A DNA stretch of 64,000 nucleotides. Source: an uncultured Elusimicrobia bacterium (GTDB lineage Bacteria > Elusimicrobiota > Elusimicrobia > Elusimicrobiales > UBA9959). The notes beneath the pieces were generated by a model. It had not been told where the DNA came from, made no database searches, and saw only the letters and a program-made list of their open reading frames with translations. The DNA is taken from contig CAIQNV010000049.1 in NCBI GenBank assembly GCA_903873295.1, positions 1 to 64,000 of the forward strand, read 5' to 3'. The position numbers and the translations under genes were made by a program. Positions within the stretch are counted from its first letter, which is position 1; every line of letters begins with the position of its first letter. This document shows, in pieces, positions 9,712 to 18,433 of this stretch.

Positions 9712-11256
9712 ATGAACGATCAACAGCCGGAAGATAAAAATATACAGGCGGCCACGCCTGAGAGCAGGCCGCACAGGAACGATTTTCAAAGAAATCAGCA
9801 TAATTCACACAGGGGCGGGCCGAGGAACTATGGCGGCCAGCCGCAGGACACAAGGGGAACTCAGAAAATGGAAAACAACAGGACGCCCAATCAGGGCCAG
9901 AATCAGGGTCAGAACCAGGGCCAGGGCCAGAACCAGGGCCAGAACCAGGCTCAGAACCAGGGTCAGGCTCCGGGGCCCAATCCGAATTTGCCGAAGATGG
10001 ACGTCACGGTGCTTACGAAAATGACCGTGGCCGACCTGGTCAAGATCGCCGAGGAGCATAAACTGGAGGGCGTCTCCGGCCTGCGCAAGCAGGAGCTGAT
10101 AGGCAAACTGATGGAGGCGCAGGCCAAGCAGAACGGCATAGTGCAGGGCGAGGGCGTGCTGGAAATACTGCCGGACGGCTTCGGCTTCCTGCGCTCCCAG
10201 GAATACAACTACCTTTCAAGCCATGAAGATATTTATGTCTCGCCTTCCCAGATAAAGAAGCTGGGCCTGCGCAAGGGCGATTCGGTGAACGGCTTTATCC
10301 GCCCGCCCAAGGACGGCGAAAGGTTCTTCGCGCTGCTGCAGGTGAAGACCGTGAACGGTTTCGAGATAGAGAAGATAGGCCACCGGCCGCTGTTCGACAA
10401 CCTCACGCCGCTGCACCCGAACGCCCGGTTCCTGCTGGAAACCGCCAAGAACGAGATGACCGGCCGCGTTATCGACCTCATCGTTCCCGTCGGCAAGGGC
10501 CAGCGCCAGCTCATCGTGGCCGCGCCCAAGACCGGCAAGACCATGATATTGCAGCGCATCGCCAATTCCCTGGCCACCAACCACCCTGAAATAGAGCTGC
10601 TGGTGCTGCTCATCGACGAGCGGCCCGAGGAAGTCACCGATATGAAGCGCTCCGTGCGCGGCGAAGTCATCGCCTCCACCTTCGACGAGCCCGCCGACCG
10701 CCACGTGCAGGTGTCGGAAATAGTTCTGGAAAAAGCCAAGCGCATGACCGAGCACGGCAAGGACGTCGTAATATTGCTAGACTCGATCACCCGCCTGGCC
10801 CGCGCCTACAATACCGTGGCGCCGTCCTCCGGCCGCGTGCTTTCCGGCGGTCTTGAATCCACTTCCCTGCAGCGGCCCAAGCGCTTCTTCGGCGCGGCCC
10901 GCAATATAGAGGAAGGCGGTTCCCTGACCATCATCGCCACGGCGCTGGTGGAAACCGGCAGCCGCATGGACGACGTTATCTTCGAGGAATTCAAGGGCAC
11001 CGGCAACTCGGAGATCTACCTGGACCGGAAGCTGGCGGACCGCCGCATCTTCCCCGCCATAGACATCAACCGCACCTCCACCCGCAAGGAAGAGCTGCTG
11101 ATGAGCGAGGACGAGCTGAACAAGGTCTGGATACTGCGCAAGGTGCTGGCCCCGCTCTCTCCCATAGACTCCCTGGAACTGCTGGTCTCCAAGCTGGGCG
11201 CCACCAAGTCCAACAAGGATTTCCTGAAATCCATGGAGATGGGCTCGGACAGGTAA
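9712..11256 (+). CDS. rho: Transcription termination factor Rho with N-terminal Q/N/G-rich extension
   Basis: [17 protein letters not shown]-loop, [58 protein letters not shown]. Confidence 0.98.
   Translation: MNDQQPEDKNIQAATPESRPHRNDFQRNQHNSHRGGPRNYGGQPQDTRGTQKMENNRTPNQGQNQGQNQGQGQNQGQNQAQNQGQAPGPNPNLPKMDVTVLTKMTVADLVKIAEEHKLEGVSGLRKQELIGKLMEAQAKQNGIVQGEGVLEILPDGFGFLRSQEYNYLSSHEDIYVSPSQIKKLGLRKGDSVNGFIRPPKDGERFFALLQVKTVNGFEIEKIGHRPLFDNLTPLHPNARFLLETAKNEMTGRVIDLIVPVGKGQRQLIVAAPKTGKTMILQRIANSLATNHPEIELLVLLIDERPEEVTDMKRSVRGEVIASTFDEPADRHVQVSEIVLEKAKRMTEHGKDVVILLDSITRLARAYNTVAPSSGRVLSGGLESTSLQRPKRFFGAARNIEEGGSLTIIATALVETGSRMDDVIFEEFKGTGNSEIYLDRKLADRRIFPAIDINRTSTRKEELLMSEDELNKVWILRKVLAPLSPIDSLELLVSKLGATKSNKDFLKSMEMGSDR
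9892..9969 (+). repeat. Tandem repeat (about 12-bp CAGGGCCAGAAC-type unit) within rho, encoding (GQNQ)n
   Basis: cagggccagaatcagggtcagaaccagggccagggccagaaccagggccagaaccaggctcagaaccaggg. Confidence 0.9.
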
Positions 11257-11310
11257 AGGCAGGACCGAGGAGCAGGATACGAGACTTAAGATTCGGGATT
11301 AGGACCGGGG

Positions 11311-12246
11311 ATGAAGCTTAAGGGTAAAAACCGCTGGAGCTTAGCCGCGGGGCTGGGGGTGCTGCTGGGAACGGCGGCGCTCTCCTCCGCCCTGGCGCCA
11401 GGAGTAACGGCGTTCTCTTACGCCAGGTTTTCCGTGCTGACCCCGCCCGGCCCCGCCGAGCCGCCGTCCGAAGCGTTCAGGCTTATCCCGCGCCTGATAC
11501 ATGCGCGGCACAAGGTGGCCAAGGGCGAGAACGTGCGCTCTATCGCCTCAGATTACGGCACCGACGTAAGGTCCCTGCAGAGCACCAACTCCAACGAATT
11601 CATCTTCATGTCGCGCGGCGGCTATATCCGCGTGCATAACGGCAAAGGCCTCCTTTACGAGGTGTCCGCCGACGGCGAGACGCTTAGCGGCATCGCCGCC
11701 CGCTTCTGCGGCAAGAGCCGCGATCTGAAATCGTTCAAATCGGAGATCGTGGAAGACAACGGCCTGCCGCCCTCCGCCCTGCTCGTGAACCATAGGTTCA
11801 GCAAGGGGGACAGGCTTTACCTGCCCGCCGTCTACCTGGACCTGGACACCTACCGCATGCCGCTCCGGAGCTTCGGGCGCATCAGCTCGCGCTTCGGCAC
11901 GCGCTACCATCCCATACTTAAGCGGAAAATTTTCCATAACGGCTGCGATATCCCGATGCCCCTGGGCACCCCGGTTTATCCTTCCCGCTCCGGCACGGTT
12001 ACTTTTTCCGGCTGGAAGGGCGGCTACGGCAACGTGGTGGAAGTGCGCCATAAGGACGGCTCCATGTGCCGCTACGGGCATCTTTCACAAACCAGCGTCG
12101 CCGTGGGGGAAACCGTGCAGAAATCGAAGACCCTCCTGGGTAAGGTGGGCTCGACCGGCATGTCCACCGGCCCGCACCTGCATTTCGAAATAATCACCCC
12201 CTCCGGCAAATCAGTCAACCCCATGGCGAAGATAGGGAAGAAATAA
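11311..12246 (+). CDS. LysM-containing M23 family metallopeptidase
   Basis: HKVAKGENVRSIASDYGTDVRSL (LysM-like); SRFGTRYHPILKRKIFHNGCDI...HLHFEI (M23/LytM motifs). Confidence 0.9.
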   Translation: MKLKGKNRWSLAAGLGVLLGTAALSSALAPGVTAFSYARFSVLTPPGPAEPPSEAFRLIPRLIHARHKVAKGENVRSIASDYGTDVRSLQSTNSNEFIFMSRGGYIRVHNGKGLLYEVSADGETLSGIAARFCGKSRDLKSFKSEIVEDNGLPPSALLVNHRFSKGDRLYLPAVYLDLDTYRMPLRSFGRISSRFGTRYHPILKRKIFHNGCDIPMPLGTPVYPSRSGTVTFSGWKGGYGNVVEVRHKDGSMCRYGHLSQTSVAVGETVQKSKTLLGKVGSTGMSTGPHLHFEIITPSGKSVNPMAKIGKK

Positions 12247-12346
12247 AGGAAAAATCGGGGATCAGGGATCGGGAATCTGAAGCAGAGGATCTCCGGATTA
12301 TGCTATAATTTATATTAAGTAGACTTTAATTTCAGAGGAAAAGACA

Positions 12347-12724
12347 ATGAAAAACGACACACACCCCACCTATAATCTCTGCGAGGTTTCCTGCGTCTGC
12401 GGCAACGCTTTCCAGACCCGCTCCATAAAACCCGTCATAAAGGTTGAAGTCTGCGCGGCCTGCCACCCTTTCTACACCGGCAAGCAGAAGCTGCTGGATA
12501 CCGCCGGCCGCGTCGAGAAATTCAATACGAAATTCGCCGCCAGCGGCGGCAAGATGGTGGAGCGCAAGATGAAGAAGGTCGTGATAAAGTCCGTAACGCC
12601 CAAGCACGCCGCCAAGCGCAAAGTGCTCTCCTCGGCGCCCGCCAAGAAAGCGGATGTGAAGGCCGCGAAGGCCGCCGCTCCCAAAGTCGCCCCCGCAGCC
12701 GAAAAGAAACCCGAAACTAAGTAG
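12347..12724 (+). CDS. rpmE: 50S ribosomal protein L31 with long K/A/P-rich C-terminal extension
   Basis: [26 protein letters not shown]...[27 protein letters not shown], followed by ~60 aa of K/A/P-rich tail. Confidence 0.93.
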   Translation: MKNDTHPTYNLCEVSCVCGNAFQTRSIKPVIKVEVCAACHPFYTGKQKLLDTAGRVEKFNTKFAASGGKMVERKMKKVVIKSVTPKHAAKRKVLSSAPAKKADVKAAKAAAPKVAPAAEKKPETK

Positions 12725-12735
12725 CTTAGTTCCTT

Positions 12736-12776
12736 AAACGGGCGTTCCTATGTGATGGAGCGCCCGTTTTTTTATA
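12736..12776 (+). terminator. Intrinsic terminator after rpmE
   Basis: aaacgggcg (12736-12744) pairs with cgcccgttt (12761-12769), followed by a T-run. Confidence 0.8.
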
Positions 12777-12786
12777 TACGCGCGGA

Positions 12787-13845
12787 TTGGCCCTTATGCT
12801 TGAAGAAGATTTAAGCGCTATTAAACGGGAATTTGCCGAAATAGAGGCACACCTCTCCTCCGGCGGCCTTAAGCCGGAAGAGATAGAAAAATTCTCAAGG
12901 CGCCACGCCGTCTGCCGGCAGCTGCTCGAAACTTCAGCCGCGCTGGGGAGGGCGCTGAAAGAAGCTGAAGACGCCCGCCAGATGCTTTCCAGCACCGACA
13001 AGGACATCGCGGAGATGGCCGCGGCGGAACTGCCCGCCCTTGAAGCCGCCGCGGCGTCCCTGGGTAAAAAGCTGAAACTTCTCATAATCCCGCCCGACCC
13101 GGCGGATTCCAAGAACATCTTTCTCGAGATCCGCGCCGGAGTCGGCGGCGACGAATCCGCCCTTTTCGCCGCTGATCTGCTGCGCATGTACACCCGCTTC
13201 GCCCAGAACATGGGCTGGCAGGCGGAGCTGCGCGACCTTTCCTCCACGGGACTTAAAGGCATAAAGAACGCCGTGCTTTACATTTCTGGCCAGGACGTTT
13301 ATGCTTTGATGAAATACGAGGGCGGTGTGCACCGGGTGCAGCGCGTGCCGCTGACCGAGGCCTCGGGGCGCATCCATACTTCCACCGTCACCGTGGCGAT
13401 AATGCACGAAGTGGACGAGGTGGAGATAAAGATAGAAGCCAAAGATCTGAAGATGGACACCTACCGCTCCAGCGGGGCCGGCGGGCAGAACGTCAATAAA
13501 GTGGAAACCGCCGTGCGCATTACCCATATTCCCAGCGGCATCATCACTGCCTGCCAGGAAGAGCGCTCGCAGGGCAAGAACCGCGCGAAAGCCATGGCCA
13601 TGCTGGCCGCGAAGCTCGCCCAGGCAAGCGAGGAGGCGCAGGCCAAGGCCAATGCCGGCGCGCGCAATATCCAGGTGGGCACGGGCGACCGCTCGGAAAA
13701 GATCCGCACTTACAACTTTCCGCAGAACCGCGTGACGGACCACCGCATACAGGTTTCCTGGCATAATCTACAGGCTATCATGGAGGGGGAGATCAAGGAA
13801 ATGCTTGAGGAAATACGGCTTGAACTGACCAAGGAAAAAGAATGA
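12787..13845 (+). CDS. prfA: Peptide chain release factor 1
   Basis: SSGAGGQNVNKVETAVRITHIPSGI; VHRVQRVPLTEASGRIHTSTVTVAIM; DHRIQVSWHNL. Confidence 0.96.
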   Translation: MALMLEEDLSAIKREFAEIEAHLSSGGLKPEEIEKFSRRHAVCRQLLETSAALGRALKEAEDARQMLSSTDKDIAEMAAAELPALEAAAASLGKKLKLLIIPPDPADSKNIFLEIRAGVGGDESALFAADLLRMYTRFAQNMGWQAELRDLSSTGLKGIKNAVLYISGQDVYALMKYEGGVHRVQRVPLTEASGRIHTSTVTVAIMHEVDEVEIKIEAKDLKMDTYRSSGAGGQNVNKVETAVRITHIPSGIITACQEERSQGKNRAKAMAMLAAKLAQASEEAQAKANAGARNIQVGTGDRSEKIRTYNFPQNRVTDHRIQVSWHNLQAIMEGEIKEMLEEIRLELTKEKE

Positions 13846-14690
13846 CGGCGGGTAAAGCGCTGCTCGAAGCCGCGGCCCGCCTCGCCGCCTGCGGGGTGGA
13901 CGAGCCCGGGCCCAACGCCCAATGGCTGCTGGCCGACGCTATGGGCGTGCCGCGCCTCCGCCTGCTGTCCGAGCCCGGCCTCCCCGTAGAAGCCGCCGCG
14001 CTGCGCAAATTTAAAAAAGGCCTGGTGCTTAAAGAGCAGGGCCTGCCGCTGGCCTATATACTCGGCTGGCAGGATTTCAGGGATATCAGGATAAAAGTGG
14101 ATAAAAGAGTGCTGGTGCCGCGCCCGGAGACAGAGGAGCTGGCGGGGCTGGCCGCCGCTTTCCTGCGGACCCGCTCCGGCGAGCTCCTGGCGCTTGATTA
14201 CGGGGCCGGCAGCGGCGCCATCGGCCTGTGGCTGGCAAAGGAATTTCCCGCCCTGCGTCTTAAGGCCGTAGAAAAATCGGCCCGGGCCCTAGCCTGCGCG
14301 GCCGAGAACGCCGCCGCGCTCGGCCTGGCGGGCCGCGTAGAATTTATCAAAGCCTCGACGCTGGAGACCGTGGCGGGGCCTGTCGACCTCATAGTTTCAA
14401 ACCCGCCCTATATCCCCACCAGCGTCATCCCCGGGCTTGCCCCTGAGGTCCTGAGCGAGCCGCGCGTGGCGCTGGACGGCGGAGGCGACGGGCTGGACAT
14501 CGCCTGGATGCTGGTGCGGCTGGCGCCCTCAAAACTTAAGAAAAACGGCGCTCTTATAATGGAACTGGGCGGCGCCCAGGCGAAAAAGATCATGGCCGCC
14601 ATGCCGGATGCGGTCTGGAAAGAAAAGCGCACCCATAAAGATCTGAACGGCATAGAAAGATTCGTTTTCGCGGTTTTGAATGATAAATGA
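13842..14690 (+). CDS. prmC: Release factor glutamine methyltransferase
   Basis: VLVPRPETEEL; DYGAGSGAIGLWLA; SNPPYIP motif; 4-bp overlap with prfA. Confidence 0.95.
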   Translation: MTAGKALLEAAARLAACGVDEPGPNAQWLLADAMGVPRLRLLSEPGLPVEAAALRKFKKGLVLKEQGLPLAYILGWQDFRDIRIKVDKRVLVPRPETEELAGLAAAFLRTRSGELLALDYGAGSGAIGLWLAKEFPALRLKAVEKSARALACAAENAAALGLAGRVEFIKASTLETVAGPVDLIVSNPPYIPTSVIPGLAPEVLSEPRVALDGGGDGLDIAWMLVRLAPSKLKKNGALIMELGGAQAKKIMAAMPDAVWKEKRTHKDLNGIERFVFAVLNDK

Positions 14691-14700
14691 GGCGACCAAG

Positions 14701-14808
14701 GTTCGGACGTGTGGTTGCCCTGGAGCCGCTTTGCGGAGGGGGGCCCCGCTTCGGGGGGAACCACGCAAGGGTTCCTGCGCGGCGGAATGGGCAATTACAC
14801 GGCCGGAC
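14701..14808. repeat. Intergenic structured repeat, family A copy 1
   Basis: gttcggacgtgtggttgccc / gggcaattacacggccggac are an imperfect (about 16/20) terminal inverted repeat; interior matches the reverse complement of 55930-56042. Confidence 0.8.
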
Positions 14809-14846
14809 CGTGACTAGCCCAAGACTTAATTGCCATGGAGAAATAA

Positions 14847-16103
14847 ATGGATAATTTTATTATACGCGGGGGCAGGCCTCTCAACGGGCAGACCGTGATA
14901 AGCGGCTCCAAGAACGCGGCGCTGCCTATCCTGGCGGCGACGCTGCTCACCAGGGAAAAATGCGAGATAAAGAACGTTCCCGAACTGATGGATATAAAAT
15001 CCACCTTCGAGCTGCTTAACTACCTGGGCAAGAACTGCTTTTACGGCTACGGCAATTTCGTAGCCGAAGAACACGGCCAGATGAAACTGCACGCCCCCTA
15101 CGACCTCGTGCGCAAAATGCGCGCCTCGGTGCTGGTGGCGGGGCCGCTGCTGGCCCGCTTCAGGAAAGTCCGCTTCGCCCTGCCGGGCGGCTGCTCCATC
15201 GGCATGCGCCCCATAGACATACACCTGGAAGGTTTTAAAAAGCTGGGCGCCCGGATCTCCTACGAAAAAGGCGACGTGATCCTTTCCGCTAAAAAGCTGA
15301 AGCCCGGAAAAGTGAAGTTCCGCTTTCCCAGCGTCGGCGCCACCGAGAACCTTATGATGTGCGCCGCGCTTATTGAGGGGACCTCTACGCTTGAAAATTG
15401 CGCCCGCGAGCCGGAAATAGAAGACTTGGCGAACGCCCTTTCCAAAATGGGCGCCAAGGTGGAAGGCGCGGGCACGCCGGTCATTAAAATAACCGGCGCC
15501 GCCGTCCTGAAAGGCCTTAAACATACGGTGATGCCCGACCGCGTCGAGACCGGCACCTTCATGCTGCTTTGCGCGGCCGCCGGGGGCAGGATAAAGCTCC
15601 TTAATACGGCGCCCAAAACGCTGGAAGCGCTTATCCGCGCCATGAAAAAAGCCGGCGTGAAGATCAACACTTTCAAGGATTCCATGGAGATCATAGCGCC
15701 GCAGGGCCGGCCCAGGCCGGTGAGCGTGGTCACAAAGCCGCACCCCGGCTTCCCCACCGATCTGCAGGCCCCCTGGATGGCCTTCATGGCGCGCGCCACC
15801 GGGGCTTCCGAGGTGCACGAGCAGATCTTCGAGAACCGCTATATGCACGCCCCCGAACTGGTCCGCATGGGCGCGGATATAACCGTGCTGGACAGGAAGG
15901 CCGTTATCCGCGGAGTGCCGGCCCTGCTGGGCGCGCCGGTCATGTGTTCCGATATCCGCGCCGGCGCCGCCATGGTGGTGGCAGCGGCCTCCGCGAAGGG
16001 CAAGTCGGTCATACGCCGCATCTACCACATCGACCGCGGCTACGAGAAGCTGGAGCATAAACTGAAAGACCTGGGCGTGGACGCGTCGAGAGTAAAGGCG
16101 TAG
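14847..16103 (+). CDS. murA: UDP-N-acetylglucosamine 1-carboxyvinyltransferase
   Basis: SGSKNAALPILAATLLT; GGCSIGMRPIDIHLEG (catalytic Cys present); TDLQAPWMAFM. Confidence 0.97.
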   Translation: MDNFIIRGGRPLNGQTVISGSKNAALPILAATLLTREKCEIKNVPELMDIKSTFELLNYLGKNCFYGYGNFVAEEHGQMKLHAPYDLVRKMRASVLVAGPLLARFRKVRFALPGGCSIGMRPIDIHLEGFKKLGARISYEKGDVILSAKKLKPGKVKFRFPSVGATENLMMCAALIEGTSTLENCAREPEIEDLANALSKMGAKVEGAGTPVIKITGAAVLKGLKHTVMPDRVETGTFMLLCAAAGGRIKLLNTAPKTLEALIRAMKKAGVKINTFKDSMEIIAPQGRPRPVSVVTKPHPGFPTDLQAPWMAFMARATGASEVHEQIFENRYMHAPELVRMGADITVLDRKAVIRGVPALLGAPVMCSDIRAGAAMVVAAASAKGKSVIRRIYHIDRGYEKLEHKLKDLGVDASRVKA

Positions 16104-16126
16104 GGTTATTCCAGAAAATTATTGCG

Positions 16127-17446
16127 ATGATTTCTTTTAAAGAAGCCGAAAAGAAACTTATAGAACGGCAGGACTTCGTGAAGAAGGACGGGCTGGGCCG
16201 CGCCCTCGCCTGCCTGGCAAAACTGGGCAATCCCCATCACGGCCTTAAGACCGTGCATGTTACCGGCACCAACGGCAAAGGCTCGGCCTGCGCGCTTTTT
16301 GAAGCCGCCGCCAGGGCCGCCGGGCTTAAGACGGGGCTGTTCATTTCCCCGCACCTGATAAGCATTACGGAGCGGATACGGTTTTGCGGTGAGAACATCG
16401 GCGAAGAGGCTTTTGCCGCGCTCTTCGGGGAAGTTTTTGAAGCCGGCCCGGACCTGAGTTTTTTCGAGCTGCTCACCTGCATGGCTTTTCTCCATTTTGA
16501 AAGGCGGAAGACCGATCTGGCGATCATAGAGGTGGGCATAGGCGGCCGCTTCGACACTACCAACGTGCTGCTGAAACCCGAACTGAGCGTTATAACGTCC
16601 ATCGACTATGACCACAAAAAGTATCTGGGCAACACCCTGGCGGAAATAGCGTACCAGAAGGCCGGCATAATAAAACCGGGAGGCGTCTGCATGGCCCCCC
16701 TGCTGGCGCCTGAAGCCAGGGCGGTAATTTCAAAAGAAGCCGCCGGGAAAGCGGCCCAGTGCCATTTTTACGCGCCTGTTTTCGAGATAACGGGCAGGGA
16801 CTGGGAAGAGAACCGGATAATGCTGCGCCATAAAAAGACCGGCGAGGTTTACCCTTTCGGCATACTCGGCGAGACGCAGGTCTCCAACGCCACGCTGGCG
16901 TGGGAGGGCCTGGAAATAATGCGGGGCCTGGGCTGGCCCATAAGCCGCGCGCACGCCGCGGCCGGCTTCGCCTCGGTGCGCTGGCCCGCCAGATTCCAAT
17001 GCCTGCGCGGCCCGGGCGGGGAGGGAAAAACTATTTTTATCGTGGACGGGGCGCATAACGAAGAGGCAGCGCGGACCTTCGCCGCCACCTGGAAAATGTC
17101 GCCTTTCGCCGGAAAACCGGCGGTTTTCGTGGTGGGGATGCTGCAGGATAAAGAGCGCCGCGGCATACTCGGGCTGCTGGCACCGCTGGCAAAAAAATTT
17201 ATTTTTACCAGGCCGGAGTCTTCGCGGGCGGCCGATCCCTGCGCGCTGGCGGACGAGCTTTTCGCCATAAACCCCGGCGCCGAAGTGGAAGTGCAGGAGG
17301 ACATCGGGGCGGCGCTTTCGGCCGCGGCGCGGAGCGGGACGGCCGCCGTGCTGGGCTCGTTCTACCTGGCCGGCTCGGCGCTGGAAATACTAGGGGAAAA
17401 GGTCCCCGGTGGCCAGCGGCCCGGTCACCAGTCCGGCAACCGGTAA
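16127..17446 (+). CDS. folC: Bifunctional folylpolyglutamate synthase/dihydrofolate synthase (Mur ligase family)
   Basis: VTGTNGKGSACALFEAAAR; FISPHLISITERIRF; EVGIGGRFDTTNV; VDGAHNEEA. Confidence 0.95.
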   Translation: MISFKEAEKKLIERQDFVKKDGLGRALACLAKLGNPHHGLKTVHVTGTNGKGSACALFEAAARAAGLKTGLFISPHLISITERIRFCGENIGEEAFAALFGEVFEAGPDLSFFELLTCMAFLHFERRKTDLAIIEVGIGGRFDTTNVLLKPELSVITSIDYDHKKYLGNTLAEIAYQKAGIIKPGGVCMAPLLAPEARAVISKEAAGKAAQCHFYAPVFEITGRDWEENRIMLRHKKTGEVYPFGILGETQVSNATLAWEGLEIMRGLGWPISRAHAAAGFASVRWPARFQCLRGPGGEGKTIFIVDGAHNEEAARTFAATWKMSPFAGKPAVFVVGMLQDKERRGILGLLAPLAKKFIFTRPESSRAADPCALADELFAINPGAEVEVQEDIGAALSAAARSGTAAVLGSFYLAGSALEILGEKVPGGQRPGHQSGNR

Positions 17447-17461
17447 CTGGCAACCGGCAAC
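17397..17461. repeat. Short direct-repeat tract (GGCAACCGGTAACTGGCAACCGGCAAC type) spanning the folC 3' end
   Basis: ccggtggccagcggcccggtcaccagtccggcaaccggtaactggcaaccggcaact. Confidence 0.6.
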
Positions 17462-17479
17462 TTTCTTTAGGAGGATCTT

Positions 17480-18424
17480 ATGCTTGGAATCGGAATAGAT
17501 ATCGGCGGGACTAACACTAAGCTGGTGGTGGTGAACCGCGCCGGCAAACTGCTGGCGCATGAAAGATTCCGCACCGAGGCTTCGAAAGGCTCCGGCTTTT
17601 TCATAAAACGTCTGGCCGCGGTAGTGGAAGGTTTCAAGCGCGACTATGGCCGCCAGCTTGTTTCCATAGGCATCGGGGCCGCCGGCGACGTCGATCCCGA
17701 GCGCGGCATACTTCGCTTTTCCCCCAATCTGGCCTGGCGCTCCGTTAAGATCGCGGGCCCGCTGGAAAAGCTCACCGGCCTGCCCTGCGTAATGGAGAAC
17801 GACGCGAACATGGCCGCCTGGGGCGCCTATGAGCTGGAACTGGGGCGCAAAACCGCCGATATTCTTACTTTGACCATGGGCACCGGCATAGGCTCCGGGA
17901 TGATACTGGCGGGGAAGCTTTACCACGGCGCCACCGGGTCGGCCGGAGAGGCCGGGCACCTTATAATAGAGCCGGACGGGCGCCCCTGTCACTGCGGGGG
18001 CCGCGGCTGCCTGGAGGCTTATTGCGGCAGCTACGCTATAATGGCCCGGGCACGCGAGCTGATAAAAAATGAAGCGGCGATGGTAAAAAAATTCTCCGCG
18101 CCGGGACACGAAAAATTCAACACTATCTGTCTCACCAATGCCGCCGCCGCCGGCCACGCCGGCGCGCGCAGGGTGTGGGCGGAGACCGGGCATTACCTCG
18201 GGATGGGGCTGGCGGGTCTTATCCTGCTGCTTAATCCGGGCTGCGTGGTATTGACCGGCGGGGTTTCCAGGGCCCGCAAATGGTTCCTGCCGGCCATGTG
18301 TAAGATTCTTAACGATCAGCAGATAAAAACGCCTTTTGAAAAAGTGAAGATAAAAATTTCAGACAGCGCCGACCTCGGCTCCCACGGCGCCGCGCTGTTC
18401 GGCCTGGAGCACGGGCTTAAGTAG
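17480..18424 (+). CDS. ROK family sugar kinase (glucokinase-like)
   Basis: GIDIGGTNTKLVVV; MENDANMAAWGAYELE; TMGTGIGSGMILAGKLYHGATGSAGEAGHL; CHCGGRGCLEAYCG. Confidence 0.93.
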   Translation: MLGIGIDIGGTNTKLVVVNRAGKLLAHERFRTEASKGSGFFIKRLAAVVEGFKRDYGRQLVSIGIGAAGDVDPERGILRFSPNLAWRSVKIAGPLEKLTGLPCVMENDANMAAWGAYELELGRKTADILTLTMGTGIGSGMILAGKLYHGATGSAGEAGHLIIEPDGRPCHCGGRGCLEAYCGSYAIMARARELIKNEAAMVKKFSAPGHEKFNTICLTNAAAAGHAGARRVWAETGHYLGMGLAGLILLLNPGCVVLTGGVSRARKWFLPAMCKILNDQQIKTPFEKVKIKISDSADLGSHGAALFGLEHGLK

Positions 18425-18433
18425 GGATAAGGA

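Noticed and set aside
9892-9969. Short regularly repeated sequence in rho considered as a CRISPR-like array
   Set aside because: Contiguous in-frame 12-bp coding tandem repeat without spacers
14826-16058. 410-aa minus-strand ORF opposite murA
   Set aside because: Antisense shadow of murA
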